In this document: piece after piece, positions 1 through 8,760 of the stretch
Position numbering within the stretch: position 1 is the stretch's first letter
How the letters are laid out: each line of letters begins with the position of its first letter
From: Rebecca billardiae RCC1528
Taxonomy: Eukaryota > Haptophyta
DNA: 64,000 nucleotides
Direction: 5' to 3'
Assembly (NCBI GenBank): GCA_965240325.2
Contig: OZ251227.1
Location: forward strand, 930,001-994,000
Position numbers and translations under genes: made by a program
The notes under the pieces: generated by a model
Databases searched by the model: none
Told to the model about the DNA's origin: nothing
What the model saw: only the letters and a program-made list of their open reading frames with translations

Positions 1-2
1 GC

Positions 3-2561
3 TGGGAGAACTTGGGCAAGGATGGAGACGACGAGAACAGCGGCAAGGACGTGAACGGCCATCAGCCCGCCCCAGTTGCTCCCCTCATTGGGTTGAAGCC
101 AGGCGTGGCCGAGCGCGCGGCAATGCCGCGCGGCTCATCGGCGGTTGCGCGCAAGCGCACGCCAGACTACCTCGCGGCTGCCCTGAGGGGCATGCAGGCT
201 GAGAAGAACCGGCAAGGCGAGAAGCTCACGCTTCTCCGCAAGCCCATCTCCAGCGCCTCCGGGCCTGGCAACATCGCTGACCTGAACTCAGGCAGCATCG
301 TGTCGTATGCGCGCAATGCTGCATCGCACGCAAGGCCTCGAGCCGACATCAAGGATCACCTTGAGGAGGAGGTTCGCGCACAGCGCGGTGAGGAGGAGCG
401 TTGCCGCTCGCATCCCCCGCCATCGCGCCACTCCATCCGCACGCACGTCGTTGCGCAGGGGATCTCAACAACTACCGCCCGGGACTCTGCGCCCGCGAGC
501 GCGGTTCAAGAGCGCGCGGCTGAGAGCCCGCAGCTCAAGGAGTGCCTTGCGGCCTCCGAGTCATCGAACGAGGTCACCGAGCGTTCCGGGGCAGATGTAG
601 CGCTCGACGCTGCTGCCGCTGATGCCGCTCCGACCGTCGAGGCCCTCGAGCCTGCCGACGCTGCTCCGCGTGCTGGCCATCTGGCCGCCGCCTGTGACAG
701 CGCAGGTCGTGCCACCGCCGCAGTCAGTCTGCAGCCTCGCGCGCGTGACACTGTGTCTGAGTCTGACCGATCGAACGAGGACATTAGCACCGATGAGTGC
801 GACGCAAACGACCTGTATGGTCTGGCAGAGCAAACTATGCTCCAAGATGCTACGACACGTGACTCTGTCACAGCGAGCTCAAGCATCAAGTCAGCGGCCG
901 CATTTATTATTGATGCGCCTGACCCAAACAAATACGTTTACCCCAAAATTACCAGCCTCACGATGGCTTCCGAAGCCGAGCTGCTCGCCACGAGCGACAC
1001 AAGCAGCCGCGAGATGACCGCCGCAGAGACGGCAGAGTCCTCGTCTGGCACGTATCGACTCGCGTCGAACGTAGGAAGCGCATGCGATGCAGGGGGGGCA
1101 TCATACACCTGCTTGACGGCAAAGCCGCAGCAAAACCAAGTTGGCGAGCGCGACGCGCGTGCGCATGCATCAGCTGCGTCAGCCATCACAACGCCACACT
1201 CTTGCAAGGAAGAGTATTCCGCCGAAGCTGCCGCGGATGCACATGCATCACCGCTGGACAGAACGAGCGTGAAGAAGCCCAAAGAAGGCACCACAGCCTC
1301 GACGAGGGTCACTCCTCGCTCGAAGGTAGAGCGCGAATCGCCACAGAGCGCGCGCGACACATCGACCAATGCACTTGAGTCGAAGAAACGTGACTGGATA
1401 GTCATCGAAGGAGGAGTCACAGACTCTAATCCAACCAAGAAGGAACGTGTGTTCATGGCACGCGAATCCTCGGCAGGAGTGGATACACCCGCCACACACA
1501 AGCTGACACAGTCAGCTCTGAAATCCAAGCGCGCGGTACACAGCGCGATACGGGATGCACTCGCAGAAGTGAGCACCTACTACAAGGGCAAATCCTCAGA
1601 TGTCACACCTGACATAATGGAGCCCAAGGATAGCAAGCTATCCGGCTTTCAACTCATTGCCAAAGACAAATGGGTGAAAGACGCAGCCAAAATCGATCCA
1701 TACAAGGCTGACAACGCTGACGCCAACAAGATCGGATCGGTCTACGATCGATCTGCGGCAGCGATATTCAAGCAGCTGAAGGACTCTATCGAGCCTCAGT
1801 TATTCGCCTATCTGGAATCGAAGCTGCACATCAGCGATCCGACCAAGAACTACTTGGATCTGGCGCTGCTGCTACAGATATTTGAGCGCGAGCTCAAGAT
1901 CACAACTATGTCCGAACTCAGGGATGAATTCCTGAAGTTATACCCGACAAAGGTGTCGCCCATTGGCGCATCGGACATTATCAAGAAATCCGTCGAGCAA
2001 GTCCGCTCATCTCGATATGGGAATCTGGACGATGCTACGATGTTGGTCTTCAAGCTGTATAACAGCATGCACGACCATCCCCAAGTCTACGAGTCAGTTA
2101 TCTCGCACTTCGGAGCGCTCACGCCCGAGCAATGTGTGGATAACACTGACCAGATAATGGCCCAGATGGAAGATGCCTACAAACGGCACGGCTCAATGAA
2201 GCTACTCCATCAGAACAATACCAAGGGGAGAGAGACCGAAAACTATTCCAAGATACGCCAAAATGCTGATTATCAGCAAGGCACGCGGCGACGCGGTGAC
2301 TTTGAGGGCGCCGAAGTCTTCGCCGCTCAGGCCCAAAAGGCTCCAGCCAATGGCGAGAGCGGGCCGAATAACTCGGACACCGGCAAACGGTGCACTCACT
2401 GTGGTCTCAAGAACCATACTGCCCAGCAGTGTTGGAAGCTCCACCCAGAGCTACGCCCCAAGGCCAACAATTACAACAAAGGCAAAAACAAGGGAGCCAA
2501 CAAATTTCCCAAGGAGCGTATCCATTTCCTGGATATTCCTGCTCCGGATGCCTATGATTAA
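3..2561 (+). CDS. Gag-like retrotransposon polyprotein, 5' partial
   Basis: The frame is open to the window edge, so the start codon is upstream; 852 residues are visible. The first ~530 residues are Ala/Ser/Glu-rich and low complexity. Residues ~545-740 form a helical, Leu-rich stretch that resembles a retroelement capsid region. A CCHC zinc knuckle (CTHCGLKNHTAQQC, C-x2-C-x4-H-x4-C) lies at ~797-810, followed by a basic Lys/Asn-rich tail. The knuckle is expected to bind the element RNA during particle assembly. The frame ends cleanly at 2561 with no readthrough into a pol frame. Family assignment rests on the knuckle, the capsid-like composition and the adjacent LTR; copia versus gypsy type cannot be decided without pol. 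Confidence 0.8.
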   Translation, partial: WENLGKDGDDENSGKDVNGHQPAPVAPLIGLKPGVAERAAMPRGSSAVARKRTPDYLAAALRGMQAEKNRQGEKLTLLRKPISSASGPGNIADLNSGSIVSYARNAASHARPRADIKDHLEEEVRAQRGEEERCRSHPPPSRHSIRTHVVAQGISTTTARDSAPASAVQERAAESPQLKECLAASESSNEVTERSGADVALDAAAADAAPTVEALEPADAAPRAGHLAAACDSAGRATAAVSLQPRARDTVSESDRSNEDISTDECDANDLYGLAEQTMLQDATTRDSVTASSSIKSAAAFIIDAPDPNKYVYPKITSLTMASEAELLATSDTSSREMTAAETAESSSGTYRLASNVGSACDAGGASYTCLTAKPQQNQVGERDARAHASAASAITTPHSCKEEYSAEAAADAHASPLDRTSVKKPKEGTTASTRVTPRSKVERESPQSARDTSTNALESKKRDWIVIEGGVTDSNPTKKERVFMARESSAGVDTPATHKLTQSALKSKRAVHSAIRDALAEVSTYYKGKSSDVTPDIMEPKDSKLSGFQLIAKDKWVKDAAKIDPYKADNADANKIGSVYDRSAAAIFKQLKDSIEPQLFAYLESKLHISDPTKNYLDLALLLQIFERELKITTMSELRDEFLKLYPTKVSPIGASDIIKKSVEQVRSSRYGNLDDATMLVFKLYNSMHDHPQVYESVISHFGALTPEQCVDNTDQIMAQMEDAYKRHGSMKLLHQNNTKGRETENYSKIRQNADYQQGTRRRGDFEGAEVFAAQAQKAPANGESGPNNSDTGKRCTHCGLKNHTAQQCWKLHPELRPKANNYNKGKNKGANKFPKERIHFLDIPAPDAYD

Positions 2562-2815
2562 CTATCAAGGCAGGGCATGACCCAATAACAAGGTCCAAAA
2601 TCAAGGCCAAAGAGTGAACATATGGTGCAAATAAGCCCAGGACTGACTCGGGTTACCCAAAACCGTCACACGGAAGTCCCAGCACATGACCCGTATCCTG
2701 GCATTGGCAACCAGCATTACTGACTCCAATTCACTCATGCACACAGATGCACAAACAATACCAAGCCCAAAATCACTCATAATCCAAGCTTAGTCCTCAC
2801 AGACGAGCGCATATT

Positions 2816-2829
2816 GGATTGAGGGGGGG
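2816..2829 (+). other. Polypurine tract of LTR element
   Basis: A run of seven G preceded by GGATTGA sits immediately before the TGTCA start of the LTR. This is the position of the plus-strand primer in LTR elements. Confidence 0.75.
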
Positions 2830-3151
2830 TGTCAAAGGAATCGCCAATCTACAGTGATTTCCAATTTCCAATCCAACATTTTACTCGCAGTCACACAGTG
2901 GCGGCGCGACCGCTGCGGCGGCGCTCGCACAAAATCCTCCAAAATCGACCTGAACCTCATCCTAAAATACAGCAGGACAGCATGGCTGGCGGCGACCTGG
3001 CGGCGACATCTCGAAGTATTCCAGATGATTCTGAATGAACGCGGAAACATGAGCCGAGCACCACGAACTCGCTGAGCTCACCACCGCAAACAAGAGCCGA
3101 AGCCGTCGACCGACCTCGCGACCGTCAAGCCTCGAGACGCGTTCCCTGACA
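2830..3151 (+). repeat. 3' LTR (322 bp)
   Basis: Begins TGTCAAAGG after the purine tract and ends CCCTGACA. TGTCA and TGACA are perfect 5-bp terminal inverted repeats. No second LTR lies in the window to compare, so the left boundary rests on the purine tract and the right one on the resumption of family E homology at 3152. Confidence 0.75.
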
Positions 3152-3400
3152 ATTACTTACTATCCTAAAGTAACGTCCACTAGAGACGCAATCATTGGCA
3201 GCGATATGCTCTCAAATTGAAATGCGCCTTTCACACCTTTAATAAATCCACCTACGTCCGACCAAAAAACCTAAAATCCTGCGCGCATCCTCTTTTTGAT
3301 TTTGCGGAGCACGTGCGCCGCCCCCGCCGGCTTTCGCTCACGCTCAGACCTTTCGGGGGGGGGGGGGGGGGGGCGTGCGGCGCGTGCGCCATGATACTAA
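3152..3400 (+). mobile_element. Right-end remnant of family E element, cut by the LTR insertion
   Basis: Similar over about 240 bp to 7109-7325: both start ATTACTTACTATCC and share the segments AATCCTGCGCGCATCCTC, TTTTGCGGAGCACGTGCGCC and GCTCACGCTCAGACCTTTCG, then end in a G tract and GTGCGCCAT. A 19-G run occupies 3355-3373. The left half is absent because the LTR element sits there. Confidence 0.75.
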
Positions 3401-3796
3401 CAAAACCGTTGCATCACTGAGTCGACATCACATTGTTTGTATCAGTCGTTTACACCATCTTATCGGCATTCTTTGACACAATGGTAGCTTAGACGGTTTC
3501 TATGTACTAACAGTTCATTACTACGTGTCCTCACCTGGTGTCCAGGGGTACTCGGCACCGAGCGAGATCTTTGGAGATCGCTGCTCGACAACGGCGGCAG
3601 TGGCAACTGGCACCGTGGGCGGGGCAGCAGCAGCAAGTTTTTTTTCAAATCGTCCGCTCGCGCCACGGTCGGCAGTGCTTCCGCCTCGCCGCTGCTTTCA
3701 ATTCATATCGTCCGAGCCGGAGGGGGTGTCCGAGCCGGAGGGTCGCGCTGAGCGGTGTGGACGTCTGTCTATGGCTGGCGGCTGGGCTGCTGGTCC
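3401..3796. other. Upstream spacer of the proline-rich membrane protein gene
   Basis: No gene recognised. It contains two near-identical GAGCCGGAGGG motifs at about 3714-3741, just before the chosen start. The open frame upstream of 3797 encodes an unlikely leader and is treated as 5' UTR. Confidence 0.4.
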
Positions 3797-5413
3797 ATGA
3801 TGCACGAGCATCAGGAGCAGGCGCCGGCGCCTGCAGCCCATGAGGCTGAGCCACCGGCAGCGGCCCCAGGGGGTGCCAACAGCCCACATGCGCCGGTGCA
3901 GGCCGTCTACGTCCGCACGATGGGCAGCTTGCCGGGTACATCGCGGCTGACAGCCAACGCCGAGCACCTGACGGCGCACTTTGTGCCCGTCTACTCGGAC
4001 CAGACACCCCGGCGACGAGACACTGGGCCCGAGGCATCGACTGCCGGGCAGACGCCATACACGGGCATGGTGGCGAGCTCCGTGGTCGACACGACGCCGC
4101 GTCCCCTGGGCGGCTCGCTCGCATCGTCTGGCTCGTTCTCCCCCTCGCCCGCGACGAGCGTCGCCGCTGACCCGGCTGAGGACGGCGGCGGGCTCGGAGA
4201 TGTTTTCGATGCAGACAGTGCGGCGGACAGTCCCGCGCCGGAGGCCGCGCCAGAAGCCACTCGGCCTCGTCGGAAGCGGCCTCTCGGGCTGTGCGCCCTC
4301 GTTCTGTGCGTGTGCTGCGTGTGTGGCGGCACGAGCATGTCCATCCTGCTGCTCGTGCTGCACGCGAGGAGCGTGCAGGTCGACACCTGGTCTTACAGAG
4401 AAGGGCTGCACGGCGGGCCGAGGGTCGTCGGGCCGATACCGGGAGGATACGTCGCGAGCGCGGCGCACATCGACTCGCCTCCCACCCCGCCGCCATTCAG
4501 CCCGCCCACACCACCGTCGCCGCCCGTCCCCTGGCTTCCACCGCCGCCGAGCCCCTCCCCTCCTCGCCCGCGCCCTCCCCCACCACCAAGCCCGGCGCCA
4601 CCACCGCCGCATCCATCGCGCCCGCCGCCCCACTCGCCACCACAGCCGTCGCCTCCACCCCCGCCCATTCCGCCGTCGAGCCCGCCGCACGTTGGCAGCG
4701 GCCGACACCGTCGCCACCGCAGGCGGCGCGAACGTGGGCCGCCGGAGCTGTGCCACGGTTTTGGCTGCAGAGCCGACATCTACCAGGCCGGGTACGAGCA
4801 CAAGAGCGCAGACTTCCGCCTCGAGGTCTTCTCGACGAGTGATCCGGGCGCCGTCGCGGCGGTGGTGGACTTCACATTGTACGTCAACCTCTCCCAGCAG
4901 CTGCCGCAGAGCGCCAGCCTCGTGCGCTTCGGCGGCCAGACGCTGAGCACGCGCCCGACATTGTTTGCGCACTGCCCGGACTTCGGGCCCTACGACATGC
5001 TGCCCTCGTACGGCACGCTCAGCTTGTGGTCTGTCGGCCAGAAGCTCGTCCTATCGCAGGACGCGGCGGTGCGCTTCACGCCGAGGCACTGCGTGGAGGG
5101 GCAGCACCTGGACGAGGTGGAGTTTGCTTCGTTCGGAGGCCGCTGGGGCGTGCGGTACGGCCCTGCCAACACCTCACACGGCCACGCCGCGTCGCTCCGA
5201 ACGGGGCCATGGACGTGCCACCGCGGCATCGGCAAGTGTCACGAGCCGTGTTATGCCAACGAGCATCTTGGCCACTGCACAGAAGCGTGCTTCGAAAGCA
5301 TGCAGGTCGACGACGCCGCGTACACCCTAACTCATCTGGACGCATCATCATCTGCTGGTGCTGACGACGACGATGCCAGCGGCAGCGCCCAGCCAAGTGG
5401 CAGGCGAAGATGA
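3797..5413 (+). CDS. Proline-rich single-pass membrane protein with Cys-containing C-terminal domain
   Basis: A 538-residue protein starting at the ATGATG pair at 3797. The first ~160 residues are disordered and Pro/Ala-rich. A basic stretch (RPRRKRP) then precedes one Cys/Leu/Val-rich membrane segment at ~163-190, which suggests a type II topology. Next come ~60 residues of SPP/PPPP repeats like those of hydroxyproline-rich algal wall proteins, then an RHRRHRRRR cluster. The final ~220 residues hold about nine cysteines and an N-glycosylation-like NTS, and end in an acidic low-complexity tail. A surface or wall-associated role fits the Pro-rich stalk, but the C-terminal domain is not recognised. 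The 14 residues of open frame before the ATG pair may be 5' UTR. Confidence 0.65.
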   Translation: MMHEHQEQAPAPAAHEAEPPAAAPGGANSPHAPVQAVYVRTMGSLPGTSRLTANAEHLTAHFVPVYSDQTPRRRDTGPEASTAGQTPYTGMVASSVVDTTPRPLGGSLASSGSFSPSPATSVAADPAEDGGGLGDVFDADSAADSPAPEAAPEATRPRRKRPLGLCALVLCVCCVCGGTSMSILLLVLHARSVQVDTWSYREGLHGGPRVVGPIPGGYVASAAHIDSPPTPPPFSPPTPPSPPVPWLPPPPSPSPPRPRPPPPPSPAPPPPHPSRPPPHSPPQPSPPPPPIPPSSPPHVGSGRHRRHRRRRERGPPELCHGFGCRADIYQAGYEHKSADFRLEVFSTSDPGAVAAVVDFTLYVNLSQQLPQSASLVRFGGQTLSTRPTLFAHCPDFGPYDMLPSYGTLSLWSVGQKLVLSQDAAVRFTPRHCVEGQHLDEVEFASFGGRWGVRYGPANTSHGHAASLRTGPWTCHRGIGKCHEPCYANEHLGHCTEACFESMQVDDAAYTLTHLDASSSAGADDDDASGSAQPSGRRR

Positions 5414-5649
5414 CGACTGATCGCTCGCCCATGATGATGATGACCGTTTATGACGACGACTCGTCAGCAGCTCAGCCGCCGCCGGCCCGCCGTACCGTTC
5501 CGACGCTGCGGTAACAGTATACTGCCTTCTGTAGTACTGGCAGCGGTAGCTACTCATAAGCTAGCGCCTAGCCAGTAGCCGTATTGTGTCTTGTGACAGT
5601 TCGGTGTCACACTCGTCCGTCACGAGTTCACTGAAACGTCCGCGACTAT
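5414..5649. other. Gene-free spacer
   Basis: Short degenerate GTCA/CTAG-rich sequence after the membrane protein gene; nothing recognised. Confidence 0.5.
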
Positions 5650-5735
5650 ATATTACTATATCTATATCTATATCTATATCTATATCTATCTATATATATA
5701 TAGATATAGATATATATCTATATATATATATATAT
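5650..5735. repeat. (TATATC)n/(TA)n microsatellite
   Basis: A hexameric TATATC array grades into TA repeats and stops exactly at the terminal hairpin of the family E element at 5737. The same hexamer recurs at 25975-26085. Confidence 0.9.
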
Positions 5736-5821
5736 GATCGGCTACGCCGATCTTCGGGTACTGTGAACAACGAAGTTGATGGCGCACGGCCCTGGTAGTT
5801 GTCGCGTTCTTCACCGAATCA

Positions 5822-6240
5822 CTACTCTCTACGATGCGCGCGCCCGGCGCCGTCGCCGTGCAGGAGGCGCGGGCGCGAGTACTGATCCGGACTCGATCGA
5901 CGGCCTCGGGGGGCTGGGCCGTGTCGAACTCGACGCGCAGCAGCCGCAGCGCCTCCGCCCGGTGCGCTTCGGGCAGCCCTGCTGTGGCCGCGCGCAGCGC
6001 TGAGATCGCGCTCGGCAGCCCGCCCGTCAGCCTCGCACAGCCTCGCGCGCCGGCGGGATCGGCGCAGCGTCGGACAAGCTCGCGCAGCTCGTCGTCGGCG
6101 TCGGCGGGGAAGAGCGTCGCGAGCAGCCGCGGCTCGAGCCTGTCTACGATGTCCCGCAGCCGCAGCAGCCGCTCCTTGCACGCCCTCGGCGTCTTCCCCT
6201 CGAATGCGGGGCACGCGCGCTGCGAGGTCGCGTGCAGCAC
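5822..6240 (-). pseudogene. Element-encoded helical reading frame (family E), no start codon
   Basis: On the minus strand a frame reads ACKERLLRLRDIVDRLEP, then DDELRELVRRCADP, then LPSAISALRAATAGLPEAHR. Leu/Glu/Arg periodicity here looks protein-like rather than random. The matching part of the copy at 63389-63830 keeps the same words but carries frameshifting indels, as expected for a decaying coding region. The frame opens with GTG, not ATG, so an upstream exon or start is missing. No family is recognised. Confidence 0.35.
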
Positions 6241-6639
6241 GTGCGCCGATACTGCGACTGCAGCAGCTCACACGCCGCGCACCGCGCGCGTGGCCGTGAT
6301 GGGTCGGCACAGCCCAGTCAAAGACACGGCATCGTATCGCCCTCTGGCCGCCAGCAGCATCAGCACCTCTGCCGTCTGCGAGCGACTCGTAGTTGCAGCA
6401 GCAGCCGCCAAGAGCTTGCACAAATAAACTGCGCGACGGGCGCGCCGACGCGCGTGGACGCGGGTCGGCACCGGGGCGGGGCGCGAGGGGGGAAAGAGGC
6501 ACGAATGCGATGCCGACGGCCGTTGGGACCCACCGCAGCCGCGCGCACCTGCGCTGAGTCTGTCGGATTGAACGATCGTGCGGCGGCGCCTACATGGGCA
6601 GTGGCGGCTTTCTGCGGAGCCTGCTGCCCGCCCGTCAAT

Positions 6640-7200
6640 GCGAGAGCCACACAAAGGCCGTACCATGGCATAGTATTAATCACGAAGGGAGATATTATGA
6701 AGATTTGTCCGCTCAAGTTTATCGTTCATATTCGTCAAGCTCTCCCGGACGCGCCGGTATTAAATGGGAGAGAATCAAGGGTCGTGCGTGAAGCGGTAGA
6801 AATTCTTATGCTCATGAGATTTCAGGCCCGTCAATGTATCAGTAGATCGATGACCAAAAGTATAGTTAGTATATCAGCAAGTGTAGCTTGATAACCGTAT
6901 GATACCAGGGCGCGCGGGAACGTCGATTCAAGCTACCCGCGCAATACCATATCGCGTCGCTTTGATGAATCTGAGGAGTGAACAGCTTACAGCTATCCAG
7001 AGAATTAGTTCGATATATCACCTTTTTTATGGTCAGTTCAACACACGAATCTTGACTATCAGAAAGGTATCAGAGTTGACTTCGTCCTATTGGATTCCGA
7101 TTTCTTCTATTACTTACTATCCAAAGATTAAGGGGCAGTACAAACGCAATCATGAGCAGCGATATGGGGTCTCTATGCTGCGGTTTCACACCTAAATCCA
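6640..7200 (+). other. AT-richer segment inside family E with small open frames
   Basis: Composition drops sharply in GC relative to both flanks. An ATG at about 6697 opens a 64-codon frame (MKICPLKFIVHIRQALPDAP onward) ending at 6891. A second ATG frame, 6899-7195, gives 98 codons. Neither is recognised. The segment may be an insertion within the element. Confidence 0.35.
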
Positions 7201-7324
7201 CCTACAAAAATCCCCCAAATCCTGCGCGCATCCTCTTTTTTGATTTTGCGGAGCACGTGCGCCGCCCCCCCCCGGCTTTCGCTCACGCTCAGACCTTTCG
7301 CCTTTCGGGGGGGCCGTGCGCCAT

Positions 7325-8320
7325 AAGCCTAAGGGCCTCCCGTACTAACTAACCCGCATCATTCGGCATTGTCACTTACAGAATTCCCGTATACATACAA
7401 CTGGTATACTCGTCGTCACGGTATAACTGTTAGAGGTAGCTATCCTACAGGGTCTCCAACATTAATTAAACTGGACACTTTGGGCAGCAGCTCAGCGTAC
7501 GGCCTGTGGCTGCCTCGGGCGGGGTCAGGAGCGGCCAGCTCGGCTCGTGTGCACCCCACTAGGTCTGTCTGCGACCGCGCATAGCCGGGCAGCCCGCGTT
7601 GAGCACCCCTCTAGGTCATGCGGACAGTCGGCACAAGGCTGGTCGTGAGGGCCGTGAAGCAGCCGTGCCCGTGTGGCTTCTGCGCATGCGGCATGTCTGT
7701 AGCCAGCAAGCCCGCTCAAGGCCGCGCAGATATTATTACGTGGCATTGTCGGTGACTATGCGACATGCGCTCGACAGCCCTGGGCAAGCCCGGGCGTGGC
7801 GCTACACCAGGAGTATATACGGCCCGATCGGACATTCGGACCAGGCTACCAGTTGCGCACCTCTCTTGCACAGCTGCTGCACAGCCAGTCGATCGGCTCT
7901 GGCCGTGCAGGCAAGGGCTACAGTCGGCGCCACTACCCGCAGCGAACGCTGGAGGCCCACCAGTGCGCGCACCACCCCGCCCGCCGCCAAATGCAACCGT
8001 GCGCCAGATACGAATTTTAGCAGGCATGCCACCTGCGGGGGCTCCGTGGACCTGTTCAGAGCCAACCGCTAGTCGGTTGAGCTGTACATGCAAGCCAGCC
8101 CTGGCCACACGCTGAGCGCGCCGCTCGCTGCAACCACATCCTGTCGTCATCCGAGAAGTAAGGTCCATGGCGCTACTGCGAGCCTCTGGGCCTGGCCCAT
8201 CTCATCGTCAGCAGCCGTAGTCAGCAAAAATCAGTGTCCGAACATTGAACAATTGTTGGGGACCCTGTAGTATAAGTAGTGACAGGGAGACAGCAGCCTC
8301 GTCAGTCGTCGTGGGGGCTT
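7325..8320. other. Gene-free spacer
   Basis: Mixed-composition DNA with several short open frames on both strands, none with protein-like composition or a recognisable motif. Confidence 0.4.
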
Positions 8321-8321
8321 T

Positions 8322-8459
8322 TGCGTGTCCGAGTGGTTAAGTACTCGGCGCAAAGCTTAACATAACGCGGTTCCTTCCGGCGGGTTAATTTAAACGCGGG
8401 TTTGTTCTTTAGCCCGGTGTTGTTCCTTCACCATCGAGTACTTAACCACTTTAAGCTTT
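8322..8459 (+). repeat. tRNA-like, SINE-like segment with 16-bp inverted repeat
   Basis: GTGTCCGAGTGGTTAAG (from 8326) resembles the D-arm/box A of tRNA-Ser or tRNA-Leu. A weak box B-like GCGGTTCCTTCCGG follows at about 8378. AGTGGTTAAGTACTCG (8332-8347) recurs inverted and perfect at 8435-8450, and AAAGCTTAA (8352-8360) recurs inverted at 8451-8459, but the two blocks are in swapped order. No cloverleaf can be drawn, so this is a tRNA-derived repeat candidate, not a tRNA gene. Confidence 0.4.
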
Positions 8460-8465
8460 AGGGCA

Positions 8466-8590
8466 GGGGGCTGGCCAGGGTAGGGCTGGAGGCTTCGGCC
8501 CCCAGTCGAATCAGGAGAGCTGCGCCCTCGTGCCTGTGTCTTTAAATCATAGAATTATAGTCTGATCACCTGGAGCCCGTTATCTACTCT
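8466..8590 (+). repeat. Composite repeat family B, reference copy
   Basis: Contains GGGGGCTGGCCAGGGTAGGG, then GGAGGCTTCGGCC, then CGAATCAGGAGAGC, then TGCCTGTGTCTTTAAATCAT, then TCTGATCACCTGGAGCCCG. Outer blocks recur inverted at 25059-25121. The inner block recurs at 25187-25213 and 55026-55090. The block near CTGGCCAGGGT also recurs at 47866-47940. Confidence 0.7.
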
Positions 8591-8670
8591 ACTTAATCGT
8601 GTGAAGTGAATCTGCGCGGCAGGTGCGCCCGGAATACGAAAATGCCCACAATTCGGACTTTACCTATGAA

Positions 8671-8760
8671 AAGTCAGCGGATCGACGCTTTTTACTCCGA
8701 AAGTCAGCGGATCGAGGGGTTTTACTCCGAAAGTCAGCGGATCGCCGGCTTTTACCCCGC
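8671..8760. repeat. Three tandem 30-bp units
   Basis: Units at 8671-8700, 8701-8730 and 8731-8760 share AAGTCAGCGGATCG at the start and TTTTACYCCG at the end, with 4-5 variable bases between. The period is exactly 30, so open frames pass through all three on both strands. Confidence 0.9.

Larger units (their letters stand above)
1..3151 (+). mobile_element. Gag-only (non-autonomous) LTR retrotransposon, 3' part
   Basis: The window opens inside a long gag-like frame. About 255 bp after its stop there is a purine tract and then a 322-bp block bounded by TGTCA and TGACA, the usual structure of an LTR. There is no room between gag and the LTR for protease, reverse transcriptase, RNase H or integrase, and none is visible. 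The element therefore depends on enzymes supplied elsewhere, like the gag-only TR-GAG elements known from plants. The 5' LTR and primer binding site lie outside the window. Homology to another repeat family resumes at the very next base (3152), which fixes the 3' boundary. Confidence 0.8.
5737..7324. mobile_element. Family E element, long copy (~1.6 kb)
   Basis: The left end is a perfect hairpin, ATCGGC-TAC-GCCGAT (5737-5751), followed by a conserved ~40-bp stretch and ATGGCGCACGGCCC (5779-5792). The right end carries the inverse, GGGCCGTGCGCCAT (7311-7324), after GCTCACGCTCAGACC and a G tract. The left half matches 63389 onward and the right half matches 3152-3392. The copy at 24030-24716 has both ends but a different interior. 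The inverted 14-mers suggest a DNA-type or foldback element. The terminal hairpin next to a microsatellite could instead be a LINE/SINE-type 3' end read on the minus strand. No transposase or reverse transcriptase is recognised. Confidence 0.6.

Noticed and set aside
8322-8410. Functional tRNA gene
   Set aside because: D-arm-like sequence only; no acceptor stem, anticodon arm or good box B can be paired.
8671-8760. CRISPR-like 30-bp repeats
   Set aside because: Units are directly adjacent with no spacers, and the genome is eukaryotic.
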